A stretch of DNA of 46,985 nucleotides from Gallionella sp. GTDB lineage: Bacteria > Pseudomonadota > Gammaproteobacteria > Burkholderiales > Gallionellaceae. Where the stretch lies: the NCBI GenBank assembly GCA_024641025.1, contig JAHEDW010000013.1, positions 1-46,985 on the forward strand. The letters are read 5' to 3'. The translations under genes and the position numbers were made by a program. Within the stretch, counting starts at the first letter, position 1; each line of letters begins with the position of its first letter. Positions 35,064 to 44,522 of this stretch are shown here, one piece after another. Below the pieces are notes generated by a model. The model was not told the origin of the DNA, did no database searches, and was given only the letters and a program-made list of their open reading frames with translations.

Positions 35064-35540
35064 AAGATTTATACATGGAAAAGTATGAATATGCTGACTG
35101 GATATTACCATCGGAATATTGATGAATTTATTGTAGGATGAACATCATTTTTTCCATAGGTGTTTGTCCTATGCCACTACTCTCATCTGGTACGTTATGA
35201 ACATGCTGCAGGAGACCGTTCTTGCACTCCCATGTTCGACCGTCGAAACTGCAGGCCACAGCAGTCATTAGTATTGAATTTATTTGAATGGCCACTTTGG
35301 GGAAACTCTTTTGAACGCTTATGGCATATGGCGGAAGTAATTCAGGCTAGCTAGCAAGGTCCGCTATCGCCGTTAAGAGACTTTAAAAACAGGTTACTAA
35401 AGAAGTTCCTCGGCAAAAAAACGACAGTAGGGAATCATCCGTTAAATTGCCGTACCTGACCCGAATGCAACATGTTTGAATACCTAAAAAATGGTTGCCG
35501 GATTGTTGTCCTCACTTGAGTATCCACATGCGGACCAATA
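35064..35540. other. Gene-free stretch upstream of the hybrid kinase
   Basis: Nearly 480 bases without a recognisable gene on either strand. Short open frames (for example about 35160-35354) have no ribosome binding site or family resemblance. Composition is mixed, suggesting decayed sequence. Confidence 0.35.
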
Positions 35541-35616
35541 GCAAGTATTTGTATTAATACACAAATACTTTGCCACAGAATCGCGGATTGACTACAATCA
35601 AAAAAAGGGATATTTC
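35541..35616 (+). promoter_or_regulatory. Palindrome and promoter of the hybrid kinase gene
   Basis: AAGTATTTGT (35543-35552) and ACAAATACTT (35561-35570) form a perfect ten-base inverted repeat with an eight-base centre; the centre overlaps a second palindrome, GTATTAATAC. Fifteen bases after the extended repeat TTGACT (35588-35593), a 17-base spacer and TATTTC (35611-35616) make a candidate promoter. The repeat is placed like an activator or repressor site. Confidence 0.5.
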
Positions 35617-35682
35617 GAATTTAGGTTTCGAGAGTACTTTCCTCCTTGTTCTTTGAGAGTTACACATCAAAATTAATCTAAC

Positions 35683-38241
35683 ATGACAAATACTCAACAA
35701 CATTCAGAGGACTTAATGCAACGCCTTCGAGTCTTGGACGTATTGGATCGCGTTACGCAAATTAATCTCTCTAAAGATGGCATGGAAGATGCGCTAAATG
35801 GGATTTTGGAATATGTACTTGAAGTGTTCAATGCGGATCGCGCCTGGCTTTTGTATCCCTGCAATCCAGATGCCCAGTCCTGGAAAATTCCTTTGGAGCG
35901 TACCCGCCCATCATGGCCTGGGCTACTTGCGCTGGATGTTGAAATGCCAATGGACAGAGAAGTTTCCAAGCATTTAAGACAATTACTCATGGGCGAATCC
36001 ACACTTCAATTGACCCGTGATACTGATCCCGCTATCCCAACACAAGTTGCAGAGTTGTTCTCAATAAAATCCCAATTGGAGGTGGTGATGCGACCGAGAA
36101 TTGGCGAACCGTGGATATTCGGCCTGCACCACTGTGAAAATGAAGTGAAGCATGATAAAGACGCTCTTGGTCTTTTTTTGGCTATCGCACAACGAATATC
36201 TGAAACCCTGAGCAATTTAATTTCAGCCAAACGACTTCGCGATAGTGAGCAGGAACTCAGGGATATCACAGATTATTCTTCTGCTGTTATCTATGTAAAA
36301 GATATTGACGGAAAATATCTTCTGATTAATAAATTGTATGAATCCCTGTTTCATTGTAACAATAAAGAAATCAAGAACTTGACTGACTATGACATTTTCC
36401 CAAGGGCAGTGGCTGAAAATTTCAGAGCCAGTGATCTTGAGGTTCTAAGACTCAAGGCCCCAGTGGAATGCGAGGAGTACGTCCCACATGATGATGGTAC
36501 TCATGTTTATATTTCCAAGAAATTTCCTTTGTATGATAAAGATGGACACATATATGCCGTAGCAGGTATTTCCACTGACATCACCGAGCGCAAGCTTGCC
36601 GAGAGGGAGTTGCAAAACATCAATGAGGTTTTGGAGGAGCGTGTTTTTCTGCGTACTCAAGAGCTGGTGAGTGCCAGAAAGCAAGCCGATGCCGCCAACC
36701 TTGCCAAAAGCCAATTCCTCGCCAACATGAGCCATGAGATACGCACCCCGATTAGCAGCATCCTAGGCATGACGCAATTAGCCCTTAAGAATGAACACAA
36801 TCCAAAGCAGCGTGACTATTTAAATAAAATCTTCCAGTCCGGTGAGCATCTCCTCGGACTCATAGATGAAATTCTCGATTTTTCTAAGATTGAGGCTGGT
36901 AAATTTACTCTGAATTATGCCAATTTTAGCCTTGAGGAAACCAAAAATATATTGACCAATTTGCTTGCATGGAAAGCCGCTGAAAAAGGCCTTAAGTTGA
37001 AATTTGAATTTGAATCTGATATTGCAAGTAACTTGCGTGGCGATTCAGTGCGACTAAACCAAATCCTTATAAACTACATTAACAACGCCATCAAGTTTTC
37101 TAATCAAGGTGAAATTATCGTTCGTGCCAGAAAGTTAGAGGAAGGTGTTAACGATACCCTGCTGCGCTTTGAAGTACATGATAATGGTGTCGGCATCGCC
37201 GAAGAGAGGCAGCACAACCTCTTTCATGCATTCGAGCAATCTGATTTTTCCACCAGCCGTCAATACGATGGTTTTGGCCTTGGATTGGCCATCAGTCGGC
37301 GGCTGGCGTCACTCATGGCTGGTAAGGTGGGAGTAGAGAGCCAGCTGTACAAAGGCAGTACCTTCTGGGCTACCGTACGGCTTGGAAAGACCAGCAAACA
37401 CGAATTGGATGAAAAAGTAGATCTTCAAGTTCGGGTAGGCCGGCTGCTGAAATCCAAGAATGCCATTCAGGGCGCAAGAATCCTTATCGTAGAAGACAAC
37501 TTATTCAACCAGCAGATCGCCATCGAATTTCTGAATGATGTCGGTGCCACAACCTGCGTTGTGAAAAATGGGAAAGAAGCTCTGGACAAATTACGTAATG
37601 AACCGTTTGACTGCGTGTTGATGGATTTGCGAATGCCCATGATGGATGGTTTGCAAGTTACACGGCTAATTCGCGCCGATCCTGCCTTGGCGAATATACC
37701 TGTGGTCGCCTTGACCGCCAATGTGTCGAATGAAGACAGTGAGCGATGCTTTGCTGCTGGCATGAATGGCTTCATCGGAAAACCATTCGATCTCGACAAT
37801 TTCTACACCACGATTTCCCAATGCTTGTTGACGCCGTTAAACATAGAGAATTTACCTGTTACGTTAACCTCATCTATCTACCAAAACTCATCATCCGATG
37901 CCTCCAATGTCATTGACTTTGAAATGCTAGCTGATCGGTTTGGTAATGATGTAAAGAAGATGCGCGAGTTTGCACACAAATTCATCGACTCCGCCAAGGA
38001 AGATATTGCACAAATTGAAGATGCGTTGGAACTTGATGACATGGCATTAGTGAGCGAGCTTGGTCATCGTGCCAAATCAGGAGCACTATTTGTGGGTGCG
38101 TTAGGTTTTTTCAATTTGTGTCAATCCCTCGAAAAGGGAAGGGATAGCATGGGGGCAGAGCAGGCACGCACCATTGTAAACAAACTACGCCCATTATTGG
38201 AAGGTATCAAGGAACAAATCAATTCACACTGGAATGACTGA
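35683..38241 (+). CDS. Hybrid sensor histidine kinase, GAF-PAS-HisKA-HATPase-REC-Hpt
   Basis: 852-residue cytosolic phosphorelay kinase with no membrane helix. A GAF-like domain (about 10-180) and a PAS domain (about 190-305) with [12 protein letters not shown] linker precede a coiled coil. HisKA has SHEIRTP with His351. HATPase has NAIKFS, DNGVGI and GFGLGLAI. A receiver follows (about 590-715, phospho-acceptor Asp648 in [12 protein letters not shown]). A C-terminal Hpt domain has His795 in [10 protein letters not shown]. All phosphotransfer residues are present, so it should deliver phosphate to a separate response regulator; none is encoded next to it. It could be a partner for fccAB control, but only position suggests this. 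Confidence 0.93.
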   Translation: MTNTQQHSEDLMQRLRVLDVLDRVTQINLSKDGMEDALNGILEYVLEVFNADRAWLLYPCNPDAQSWKIPLERTRPSWPGLLALDVEMPMDREVSKHLRQLLMGESTLQLTRDTDPAIPTQVAELFSIKSQLEVVMRPRIGEPWIFGLHHCENEVKHDKDALGLFLAIAQRISETLSNLISAKRLRDSEQELRDITDYSSAVIYVKDIDGKYLLINKLYESLFHCNNKEIKNLTDYDIFPRAVAENFRASDLEVLRLKAPVECEEYVPHDDGTHVYISKKFPLYDKDGHIYAVAGISTDITERKLAERELQNINEVLEERVFLRTQELVSARKQADAANLAKSQFLANMSHEIRTPISSILGMTQLALKNEHNPKQRDYLNKIFQSGEHLLGLIDEILDFSKIEAGKFTLNYANFSLEETKNILTNLLAWKAAEKGLKLKFEFESDIASNLRGDSVRLNQILINYINNAIKFSNQGEIIVRARKLEEGVNDTLLRFEVHDNGVGIAEERQHNLFHAFEQSDFSTSRQYDGFGLGLAISRRLASLMAGKVGVESQLYKGSTFWATVRLGKTSKHELDEKVDLQVRVGRLLKSKNAIQGARILIVEDNLFNQQIAIEFLNDVGATTCVVKNGKEALDKLRNEPFDCVLMDLRMPMMDGLQVTRLIRADPALANIPVVALTANVSNEDSERCFAAGMNGFIGKPFDLDNFYTTISQCLLTPLNIENLPVTLTSSIYQNSSSDASNVIDFEMLADRFGNDVKKMREFAHKFIDSAKEDIAQIEDALELDDMALVSELGHRAKSGALFVGALGFFNLCQSLEKGRDSMGAEQARTIVNKLRPLLEGIKEQINSHWND

Positions 38242-38441
38242 TAATCTGCGCTGTTTACGGGATGCATTAGCAACTGACAGATACGCCAAACCGCTGCGAT
38301 GCACCAGAGTCTTTCTCGATACTGCCCTCCTCGGCAGTAAAAAAATCACAGATCCCGCCACCGGTTACTCCACTAGAGGCAATTTATTGGCGCACCTCAA
38401 GCGAAGAACTGGGTACTGGGTATTAACAAAAAACATGTGTA

Positions 38442-38825
38442 TTTACTCATAATTAGCATCATGGAAATTATCGTAAACAATATAATATGAGTAGTCTATA
38501 CATCACAAATTGAAACTTATTAGCGCGATATGCTGCAAATTTCACCATAGATTCACGCATAAACTGCAAGTTATATAACATATTGCTAAGACAATATATA
38601 TTGTGGCTCGCGGATGTCCTAACAATACTGAAATGTTACTTGTGGTTCGACTAGCTGTATTTCACTTACAACCCGGCGAATAAATTTCATCTGGCGCCGC
38701 TTTATATATATCTTAATTCGGCTCTTGCGACTCGCAGTAGACCAAATCGAAATTATTACTTGTGTCCGCTTTACGCAGGAGAACGGAAGTTGCATGCCGC
38801 GTCTTACTTCCGCTGAGTGCCCATA
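38442..38825 (+). repeat. Diverged 385-bp non-coding direct repeat, copy B
   Basis: Second copy of the element at 32651-33035, same orientation and practically the same length. GTTACTTGTGGTTCG is at 38635-38649 (offset 193 from the start; 192 in copy A). ATTATTACTTGTGT is at 38752-38765 and TCTTACTTCC at 38802-38811. It begins about 200 bases after the hybrid kinase stop. The two copies bracket fccBA and the kinase. Confidence 0.8.
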
Positions 38826-39062
38826 ACGGACTTGCGCTCCTGCAAATACACTGACTGAAAGCGGACTATTGTGAAGTGCCTCTCGCGACCAGGGCTTCCC
38901 ACACTGATTCCCCCAATTCTCGGAAATCACCACCACACAAAACCCTATAATTCCCTTGGGTCGTCGGAAACCTGATAGTATGCTCGGGCCAGTTCTACAA
39001 GGCTGTTTTCTTTCGAGAACATACAAACTTTATATAACCCGCAATCCTTTTGGAGCATAAAC
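38826..39062. other. Leader of the secreted helical protein gene
   Basis: No gene seen. The last 80 bases contain TTTATATAAC, similar to a block inside the repeats, and TTTTGGAG as ribosome binding site for the gene at 39063. A promoter could not be fixed. Confidence 0.3.
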
Positions 39063-39605
39063 ATGAACTTCGCTTTGAAACTCCAGGCAAATTGGCCCTG
39101 CACGCATACAAGAAATGTACCGACCATCGCTCCTCTTAATGTGTCTTTGCAGTTGGGTCTGTGCCGCTTACTTTTTATAGTCGCAATCGCTGCGACATTT
39201 TCTTCGCGAGTGTTGGCTGATGAATCCACTGTAGAGGCCAGCAAAGTAACAACTCAGCAAACAAAAAATACGTCTAAGCAACATGCCGAAAAAGGCAAAG
39301 AGAGTCTCGCGACACAAAAAAAGGAAACCCCTGAAAAACTCGAAGCAAGACGCAAGGCGATGCGGGATCAAATAAAAACGATGTCTCCGGAAGAGCGTGC
39401 TATGTTGAGCGAGGAATTAGCCAAGCAACGCAAAGAATACCAAAAGCTGCAGTCTGAACAACGGAAAGAAATGCGCGAACATGTCAAGGCCAACTCCACG
39501 GCTGAAGAACTCGACGAAATGCACAAAACAGTCAAGGAACACATGGAAAATAAACCTGCCCAGGTGCCGATCAAAGAGGATGTCAACAAGAAATCTGCTA
39601 ACTAA
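39063..39605 (+). CDS. Secreted charged helical protein
   Basis: 180-residue protein. A long, polar N-region (about 28 residues) precedes a hydrophobic segment (LCRLLFIVAIAATFSSRVLA), which may be a cleaved signal or an anchor. The mature part is almost entirely charged and helical: EKLEARRKAMRDQIKTMSPE, MLSEELAKQRKEYQKLQSEQ and further Lys/Glu repeats, a likely coiled coil. The MSPEERAMLSEEL pattern recalls periplasmic helical proteins of the Spy/CpxP or DUF3106 kind, without a firm match. No other Met is available as a start before the hydrophobic part. Function unknown. Confidence 0.72.
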   Translation: MNFALKLQANWPCTHTRNVPTIAPLNVSLQLGLCRLLFIVAIAATFSSRVLADESTVEASKVTTQQTKNTSKQHAEKGKESLATQKKETPEKLEARRKAMRDQIKTMSPEERAMLSEELAKQRKEYQKLQSEQRKEMREHVKANSTAEELDEMHKTVKEHMENKPAQVPIKEDVNKKSAN

Positions 39606-40089
39606 CCTAGGAACCTGCCAGATCTGGATGCAGAAAACTGGCATGTATATTTTTCGTTTCGACCGCTCGCAATTCTGGAGCGGTTAATCGTTACCACCGG
39701 TGTTTCTTCTTCATGGTCTCATAGGCAACGATCGTACCGTCTGACTATAGGACAGCTGGAAGTCTCGAACTATTCTAGCTGATGGACTAAGGCAGTCGGC
39801 AGCTAACTTGTGCTAGTTGGACGGTTCTGCCGTTATGCTAATGTCTGCTGCACTTCTCGAAGCAGACTCATTGTGCATCTGTCTGGATCAGTCCGTAGCG
39901 TGCCCTTAGTTGCCGCTAACTAATTGTAATTGACCACCCAGCGGACGTTTACGCAATTCTGCCAAGCATTCTCTGAACATAGATATACGTAAGATTTAGT
40001 TATCCTCGCATGACCTTACCGCACGAGACGAATCATTAATATCAAACTTAACTACCTGCAAACAAATCCAATATGGAGTTCAGCATTGC
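39606..40089. other. Gene-free stretch with degenerate hairpin sequence
   Basis: No gene seen. Short palindromic units occur: GTCTGCT (39843-39849) with AGCAGAC (39861-39867), and GACGG/CCGT around 39820-39835. They resemble the degenerate palindromes at 41923-41949 and look like decayed intergenic repeat units. Confidence 0.35.
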
Positions 40090-41544
40090 CTATTTGAGTG
40101 GCAAAACAGAACAATGAACATTTCCACCAAAGTGGTGAAAATTGCTTAACACAAAAGTTGTTTCTAATCCTGCATTCTTATAGGCTTGCTTTATTTTTCT
40201 CTGGAGCGAATAAGGCTTGCCATTAAAAGTAATTTTCGTGTCCTGGAAAAGAGGAACGATGGCATTCAGGCTTCCATTATTTCGATGGGTAAAAGGTACG
40301 ATATTGACAGGCGATCGGAACGTTCTTACCCAATCAGACAGCGTCGGTACATCAACAATACCAAATTCTAATTCCTCCAACGTCTGACGCACCTCTGCTA
40401 TTACGCGCTTGTCATCGTCATTTAATGCGTTTGCGTCAACAGGTTTGATCACAGCCACCACTCCTGTCTTTAGCACTGACATCACCATGTCTAAATGGAA
40501 TAAGTGCTTGCTATTCGGAATAATTCGAACTTCGTCTACGCCGGCTAGTTGTGTTAGTAATCCCAATACTTCATCTTCAGGCGGAAAGTAAAAGAATGCG
40601 TTGTAGAAAAACTCATTGTTAAGCTGCAGCTCATCTTTACCAACAAACAAAATGCGCCGGCCGTTGATAACGCCAACCAACAAGTTACCTCCCTTGAAGA
40701 ACAACGGCACCCTCACCACCTTGTGCTTGCCCCCATCTAACTCACTCACGTAGCCGTTATCAGTACGAGACAAGTCATTAATTTGATAAAAAGCCAACGG
40801 TAGCAACAGTAATGAACGCCCATTTTCATCTGCAGAAGTCCAGAATAGGTCTCTTGTCCAGCGGGTAGTGTGATGATGTAGCGGAACCCCATTTTCAACA
40901 ATATCGAACTCGTGCACGCCATGTAGCTTTACCCTATGTTCAATCCCAAGCGCTCGAAGACGTAAAGATACTTGCAAAACCGCCTTATCCGGCAAGAAAA
41001 TATCGACCTTGGAGTAGTCTGGCAACGCATTCAGTATCGGTTCATACAGCGCTAGCGGTGATCTTGGGTTAATAGATCGATTTGGCGGGAGCGACATCAC
41101 GACTTGCTCCAAAGTCTGGTCGTGTAGGGCAGGTTGGATCATCTGGTTGCCGTTAAGAATTCTATCCATTTCTTTTGTCACTCTTCTTAATACTTGGATG
41201 TTTCGCGCCCTATACTTGATTCTTTGCCGCACTTTGCTTTGAATCTCTGGAGGAAGGTTGTTAATCATATCCAATTGATGTGGCAACTTAAGTTTCACCC
41301 GGTAACCGTCGAATAATGCATCAATTTCCCAAGAGTCAGATGTTTTTGGTACATGCAGCTTCTGCAGTAACGTAGAATTAATAGGTGGTTCATGGGAGGG
41401 TATTTCGTCTGCACGACCCACCTCAATTGTGTGGGCCGACGTACCCAACAATAATAACAAGAAGAATAATCTTGCCTTACATGTACTCAATGAGCAGTGA
41501 ATTCTCCCATCGAGAGTAGTATTTGAAAATTCATCAATCTTCAC
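40090..41544 (-). CDS. Exported pentein-fold protein, arginine/agmatine deiminase-like
   Basis: 484-residue protein with a hydrophobic signal region (about residues 25-40, FFLLLLLGTSAHT) after a polar n-region, so probably periplasmic or secreted. The C-terminal half has the spaced landmarks of guanidine-modifying enzymes. They are RWTRDLFW (Asp232), FKGGN (285-287), HLDM (His350, Asp352) and, close to the C-terminus, GGNVHCSV (His477, Cys478). Asp, His and a terminal Cys in this order are the catalytic set of agmatine and peptidylarginine deiminases. Lys replaces the usual Glu before GGN, so substrate or activity may differ. The N-terminal ~150 residues are unassigned. It stands alone, flanked by 480-540 base gaps. 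Confidence 0.7.
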   Translation of the reverse strand: MKIDEFSNTTLDGRIHCSLSTCKARLFFLLLLLGTSAHTIEVGRADEIPSHEPPINSTLLQKLHVPKTSDSWEIDALFDGYRVKLKLPHQLDMINNLPPEIQSKVRQRIKYRARNIQVLRRVTKEMDRILNGNQMIQPALHDQTLEQVVMSLPPNRSINPRSPLALYEPILNALPDYSKVDIFLPDKAVLQVSLRLRALGIEHRVKLHGVHEFDIVENGVPLHHHTTRWTRDLFWTSADENGRSLLLLPLAFYQINDLSRTDNGYVSELDGGKHKVVRVPLFFKGGNLLVGVINGRRILFVGKDELQLNNEFFYNAFFYFPPEDEVLGLLTQLAGVDEVRIIPNSKHLFHLDMVMSVLKTGVVAVIKPVDANALNDDDKRVIAEVRQTLEELEFGIVDVPTLSDWVRTFRSPVNIVPFTHRNNGSLNAIVPLFQDTKITFNGKPYSLQRKIKQAYKNAGLETTFVLSNFHHFGGNVHCSVLPLK

Positions 41545-42085
41545 TTAAACCTCGTTAGAGAAGATTAGAATCGAAGTGATCACTGCTAAATTCAATACAC
41601 TCTGACCGAGTAATAATAATTTTGCACGCTGGACGATTTTAATCGCGCACAAAAACAATACTCCGACATTGGGTAATATCAAGAGGTTTGAAGTATTAAG
41701 TCTTTAGTAGGAAATTGATACGAGAGAAAGAAGTTTCACTTCAATTGTCTGGTGCTTTACGGCCTAGTAATCAATTATTTCGAGTGCCACTTTTGAACAT
41801 CTTGCACGGCAGCTAAACTTGCATGAAGAGCAAATATTTTGATGCTCCTAAGCAGCCAGCCACCAATGACCGCAAATGGGACCATGCGACCGGTCCGTCA
41901 ATCTTCTTTGACAGAATTTGAACGGCAGCTCCAGAGCGGTATGCTGCCGCTCAATTACATGGGAATCAAATGACTAGACAGGCGAGATCGTCTTATAAGC
42001 AGAAATGGCCTAGCCAGAATAAAATCCTGCTACGAGAGCTAAGTTGCAGAAGGTAGCTTTGACTTTTTATCATTAATTAATAAGG
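41545..42085. other. Gene-free stretch with degenerate palindromes
   Basis: No gene seen over 540 bases. CGGCAGC (41923-41929) and GCTGCCG (41943-41949) form a seven-base stem in a context typical of degenerate intergenic repeat sequence. Together with the pseudogenes that follow this marks a decaying region. Confidence 0.35.
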
Positions 42086-42412
42086 GTGTGTAACAGGCGT
42101 AATCTAATTACGTTTAGCTGGTTCACGATTGCATTGTTTGCCAGCTTTTCCGGTTAAGCGGGGGAAATTGAAATCAGCGGAGCGTGGGCACGGGCCTCTG
42201 CATCCATGCAGGACGCAGGCGCTGTGGATATGACCATCTCCAGCAAACAAGCTGCGACATTGGTTGGAGCATCCACCCCGGCTTCCAAAACTGTTGAATT
42301 GCATCGCATGTGGGAAGAAAACGACATGATGAAGATGCGCGAGGTAATGGCTATCGAGCTACCGGCCGGCAAGCGTGTGAATCTTCACGACAGTGGTTAT
42401 CATTTGATGCTT
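42086..42412 (+). pseudogene. Copper chaperone PCuAC, broken and 3'-truncated
   Basis: The frame from a GTG at 42086 encodes a signal-peptide-like segment (RRNLITFSWFTIALFASFSG), then a TAA at 42155, then a PCuAC domain: EIEISGAWARASAS, VGASTPASKTVELHRMW, MMKMREVMAIELPAGKRVNL and GYHLML. The copper-ligand pattern (His-Met, Met, His-x-Met) is still readable. After HLML, around 42401-42416, similarity ends abruptly and the sequence becomes the antisense of another gene. PCuAC normally carries copper to cytochrome oxidase. Both the stop and the lost 3' end make it a pseudogene. Confidence 0.75.
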
Positions 42413-42646
42413 GATCAAAGTCTCCCTTGGCCATCAGCCCGACAATGGATTGTACTGCCTCCACATGTGATCTCATGTTCTCCAACTGGTGTTGCTTCAT
42501 TTCGGGTGATAAATCCAGAGAAGTACGATCATCCATTACATGCTGATGGTGCATTGAATGAATCATTGGAGCATCCTCAGCAAGCGACAGTCCAATATTC
42601 AGAGAGCTACTAAACAGTACCGCAACCAATGCCGATAATTTTTCAT
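42405..42646 (-). pseudogene. Small exported protein gene, frameshifted and 3'-truncated
   Basis: Minus-strand remnant. From 42627 down it reads LVAVLFSSSLNIGLSLAED, then DRTSLDLSPEMKQHQLENMR and SHVEAVQSIVGLMAKGDFDQ, a helical family I have seen near copper genes but cannot name. The natural ATG at 42646-42644 is out of frame by one base; adding one A to the run of five A after it restores a classic start, MKKLSALVAV. The 3' end runs into the PCuAC remnant at about 42405. Either two mutations or a base missing in the assembly plus one deletion explain this. Confidence 0.6.
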
Positions 42647-42758
42647 TTAATATTTATCCATCCACAAAATAATCCCAAATAGACACAGCTCAATTTGAAA
42701 GTGTGGCTGCTGGTTTGGTGGTTAACTATTAACCTGACATAACCTGGTTTCATGCCGC

Positions 42759-43166
42759 TCAATGCTCTACCAAAGTAATGAACGAAAGCTTGCTTACTCC
42801 GGCATGCTGCGCAATCGCCATCAACTCTGCCACGCGCCCGTAAGGCACGGCCTTGTCTGCTTCCACCTGCACCTGGAATTGCGGGTCGGCAGCGCTCTTT
42901 TTCAATGTTTCCACCAATTCCAAATCGTCCAACGTACGGTTGTTCAGGAAAATATTTCCTTGCGCATCCACCGTTAGGTGCACATGCAAAGACTTGTTGT
43001 CGGATACTACCGCCGTGGTCTTGGGCAGGGTGATCTTGAGTGATTGCGGCGCAAGCAAAGGCGCAGTAATGATGAACACCACCAGCAATACGAGCATCAC
43101 GTCCACCAAGGGCGTGACATTGATCTCGCTCATCATTTTCTGTTGTGTAGAGTTGCCGAATGACAT
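42759..43166 (-). CDS. exbD: TonB-system proton channel subunit ExbD
   Basis: 135-residue inner-membrane protein with a short N-terminus, one membrane helix and a periplasmic domain. The proton-handling Asp is Asp22 in VTPLVDVMLVLLVVF. It works with ExbB to energise TonB. The gene begins seven bases after the exbB stop. Last gene of the receptor-tonB-exbB-exbD cluster; downstream lie the two pseudogenes. Confidence 0.93.
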   Translation of the reverse strand: MSFGNSTQQKMMSEINVTPLVDVMLVLLVVFIITAPLLAPQSLKITLPKTTAVVSDNKSLHVHLTVDAQGNIFLNNRTLDDLELVETLKKSAADPQFQVQVEADKAVPYGRVAELMAIAQHAGVSKLSFITLVEH

Positions 43167-43173
43167 GATGACT

Positions 43174-43830
43174 TCACATTTTGAAATTTTGTTTCAAAGC
43201 CAGCCTCATGAAGTCGTGCGCGAAATTTTCCAATTCGGTGACTTTGACGCGCAGACGGCGCAAAAAAAAGTTGTAGGCCAGCACCGCTGGCAGTGCAGTG
43301 GCGATGCCGATGGCGGTAGCGATCAGCGCTTCGCCTATCGGCCCTGCCACTACGTCCAGGCTGGCCGAGCCACTCCGACCGATATCCTGTAGCGCGTGCA
43401 TGATGCCCCACACGGTCCCGAACAGACCGACAAATGGTGCAGTAGAACCTATCGTCGCCAGTTCCGCCAACCCTCGTTCATGGTAACGCTGAATGTTCTG
43501 CAACTGCTGTCGCAACATTCGTTCCAGCACTTCATGAGGTGTGCCCAGATGTTGCAAATCCTGCTGTTCCGAACTAAAATTTTTTACTTCAGCAAAACCC
43601 GCCTGCCCCAGTCGCGCCAAATCACCCTCTCCTGACTTCACCACCTCCGCAGCCGCATGCCAGTCGAGTGCCTTCCAGAATCCATGATTGAAGGCGCGGT
43701 TGCGTTTGCCGTCCTGTATTCCATGCCACAATTTGATCAGCGCAATTGACCAAGTGACAACAGACAAGAGAACCAGTACCAGCAAAGTTGCGGTGACAAT
43801 CGGGGAGATGCCTGAAAATAAATTATTCAT
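43174..43830 (-). CDS. exbB: TonB-system proton channel subunit ExbB
   Basis: 218 residues from the ATG at 43830, which overlaps the tonB stop (ATGA) and so fits coupled translation; a longer frame upstream is only shadow. Three membrane helices as in MotA/TolQ/ExbB: one near residues 10-35, and two around the conserved ATIGSTAPFVGLFGTVWGIM and GEALIATAIGIATALPAVLA segments. Forms the pentameric channel around the ExbD helices. Confidence 0.94.
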   Translation of the reverse strand: MNNLFSGISPIVTATLLVLVLLSVVTWSIALIKLWHGIQDGKRNRAFNHGFWKALDWHAAAEVVKSGEGDLARLGQAGFAEVKNFSSEQQDLQHLGTPHEVLERMLRQQLQNIQRYHERGLAELATIGSTAPFVGLFGTVWGIMHALQDIGRSGSASLDVVAGPIGEALIATAIGIATALPAVLAYNFFLRRLRVKVTELENFAHDFMRLALKQNFKM

Positions 43831-44495
43831 GCTTCGTTGTCTTTCAATGAAAATTGGATAGGAATCTTGAACCACTTGGTGATAGGCAGGCCCGCGCGAC
43901 TCGCTGGGACGAAGCGCCAGGTCTTGATCGATTCCATAGCTGCCCTGTCCAACACCTTGTAGCCACTGCTCTGATCCAGGTTTACCTGCCCGCTTACTCC
44001 TTCGACCAGTACCTCGACGTTCAGCACCACCTTGCCCTGTATACCCATGCGGCGTGCAACCAGAGGATAGCTCAGATGATTATTGAGATAGGCCGCCTTG
44101 TAGTCCGGCTCCACCACTGGTTCCACCTGACTGACGACGGGTGCTGCCGCGACCACCGGCGCAGGTACGGGAGGGATTTCGACAGGGACGTGGTCGACTT
44201 GCGGTTGTTCTGCGACCTCAACCGGTGGCGGCGCCGGCTGAGGTATTGCAACGCGCGGCTGCGGGACTGGTACGATTGTAGGCTGCATTTTATCTGCTCG
44301 CACCACGACAGCTGTGAACAGCATCGCAACCTCCATCTCGTGCCGCGAAACGGGTGCGCTCGGCGGTTGCATCAACCAGGCCGCGAATGCAGCGCAATGA
44401 AGAACTACAACGATAACGACAACTGCCGCACGTTCGCGCACGGAATCTATAGAAAAATAAAGTGGGGCGGAGTACAACACCGTATTGTCTGTCAT
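43827..44495 (-). CDS. tonB: Energy transducer TonB
   Basis: 222-residue protein with an N-terminal membrane helix (about 22-43), a Pro/Val/Glu-rich periplasm-spanning region (about 70-130) and a C-terminal TonB domain (YPLVARRMGIQGKVVLNVEV through SIKTWRFVPA). It carries the proton-motive energy to the receptor encoded immediately upstream, 27 bases away. A dedicated TonB beside a single receptor gene suggests a specialised uptake system. Confidence 0.93.
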   Translation of the reverse strand: MTDNTVLYSAPLYFSIDSVRERAAVVVIVVVLHCAAFAAWLMQPPSAPVSRHEMEVAMLFTAVVVRADKMQPTIVPVPQPRVAIPQPAPPPVEVAEQPQVDHVPVEIPPVPAPVVAAAPVVSQVEPVVEPDYKAAYLNNHLSYPLVARRMGIQGKVVLNVEVLVEGVSGQVNLDQSSGYKVLDRAAMESIKTWRFVPASRAGLPITKWFKIPIQFSLKDNEA

Positions 44496-44522
44496 GTTCT
44501 CACCTCTTAATATGTGTTGCCC

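Noticed and set aside
38321-38345. ACTGCC/GGCAGT hairpin followed by a run of A after the hybrid kinase
   Set aside because: On the plus strand the stem is followed by A, not T, and on the minus strand the T-run precedes the stem, so it is not a standard terminator in either direction.
38234-38452. Short open frame overlapping the end of the hybrid kinase
   Set aside because: Starts inside the kinase gene without a ribosome binding site, has no recognisable features and runs towards the non-coding repeat.
32651-38825. Repeat pair as an IS or CRISPR-related element
   Set aside because: No transposase, no short terminal inverted repeats or target duplication seen, and no regularly spaced short repeats anywhere in the window.
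42206-42613. An apparently intact 135-residue plus-strand protein
   Set aside because: Its first two thirds are PCuAC, but the last third is the antisense of a different gene on the minus strand; the frame is accidental beyond the deletion junction.
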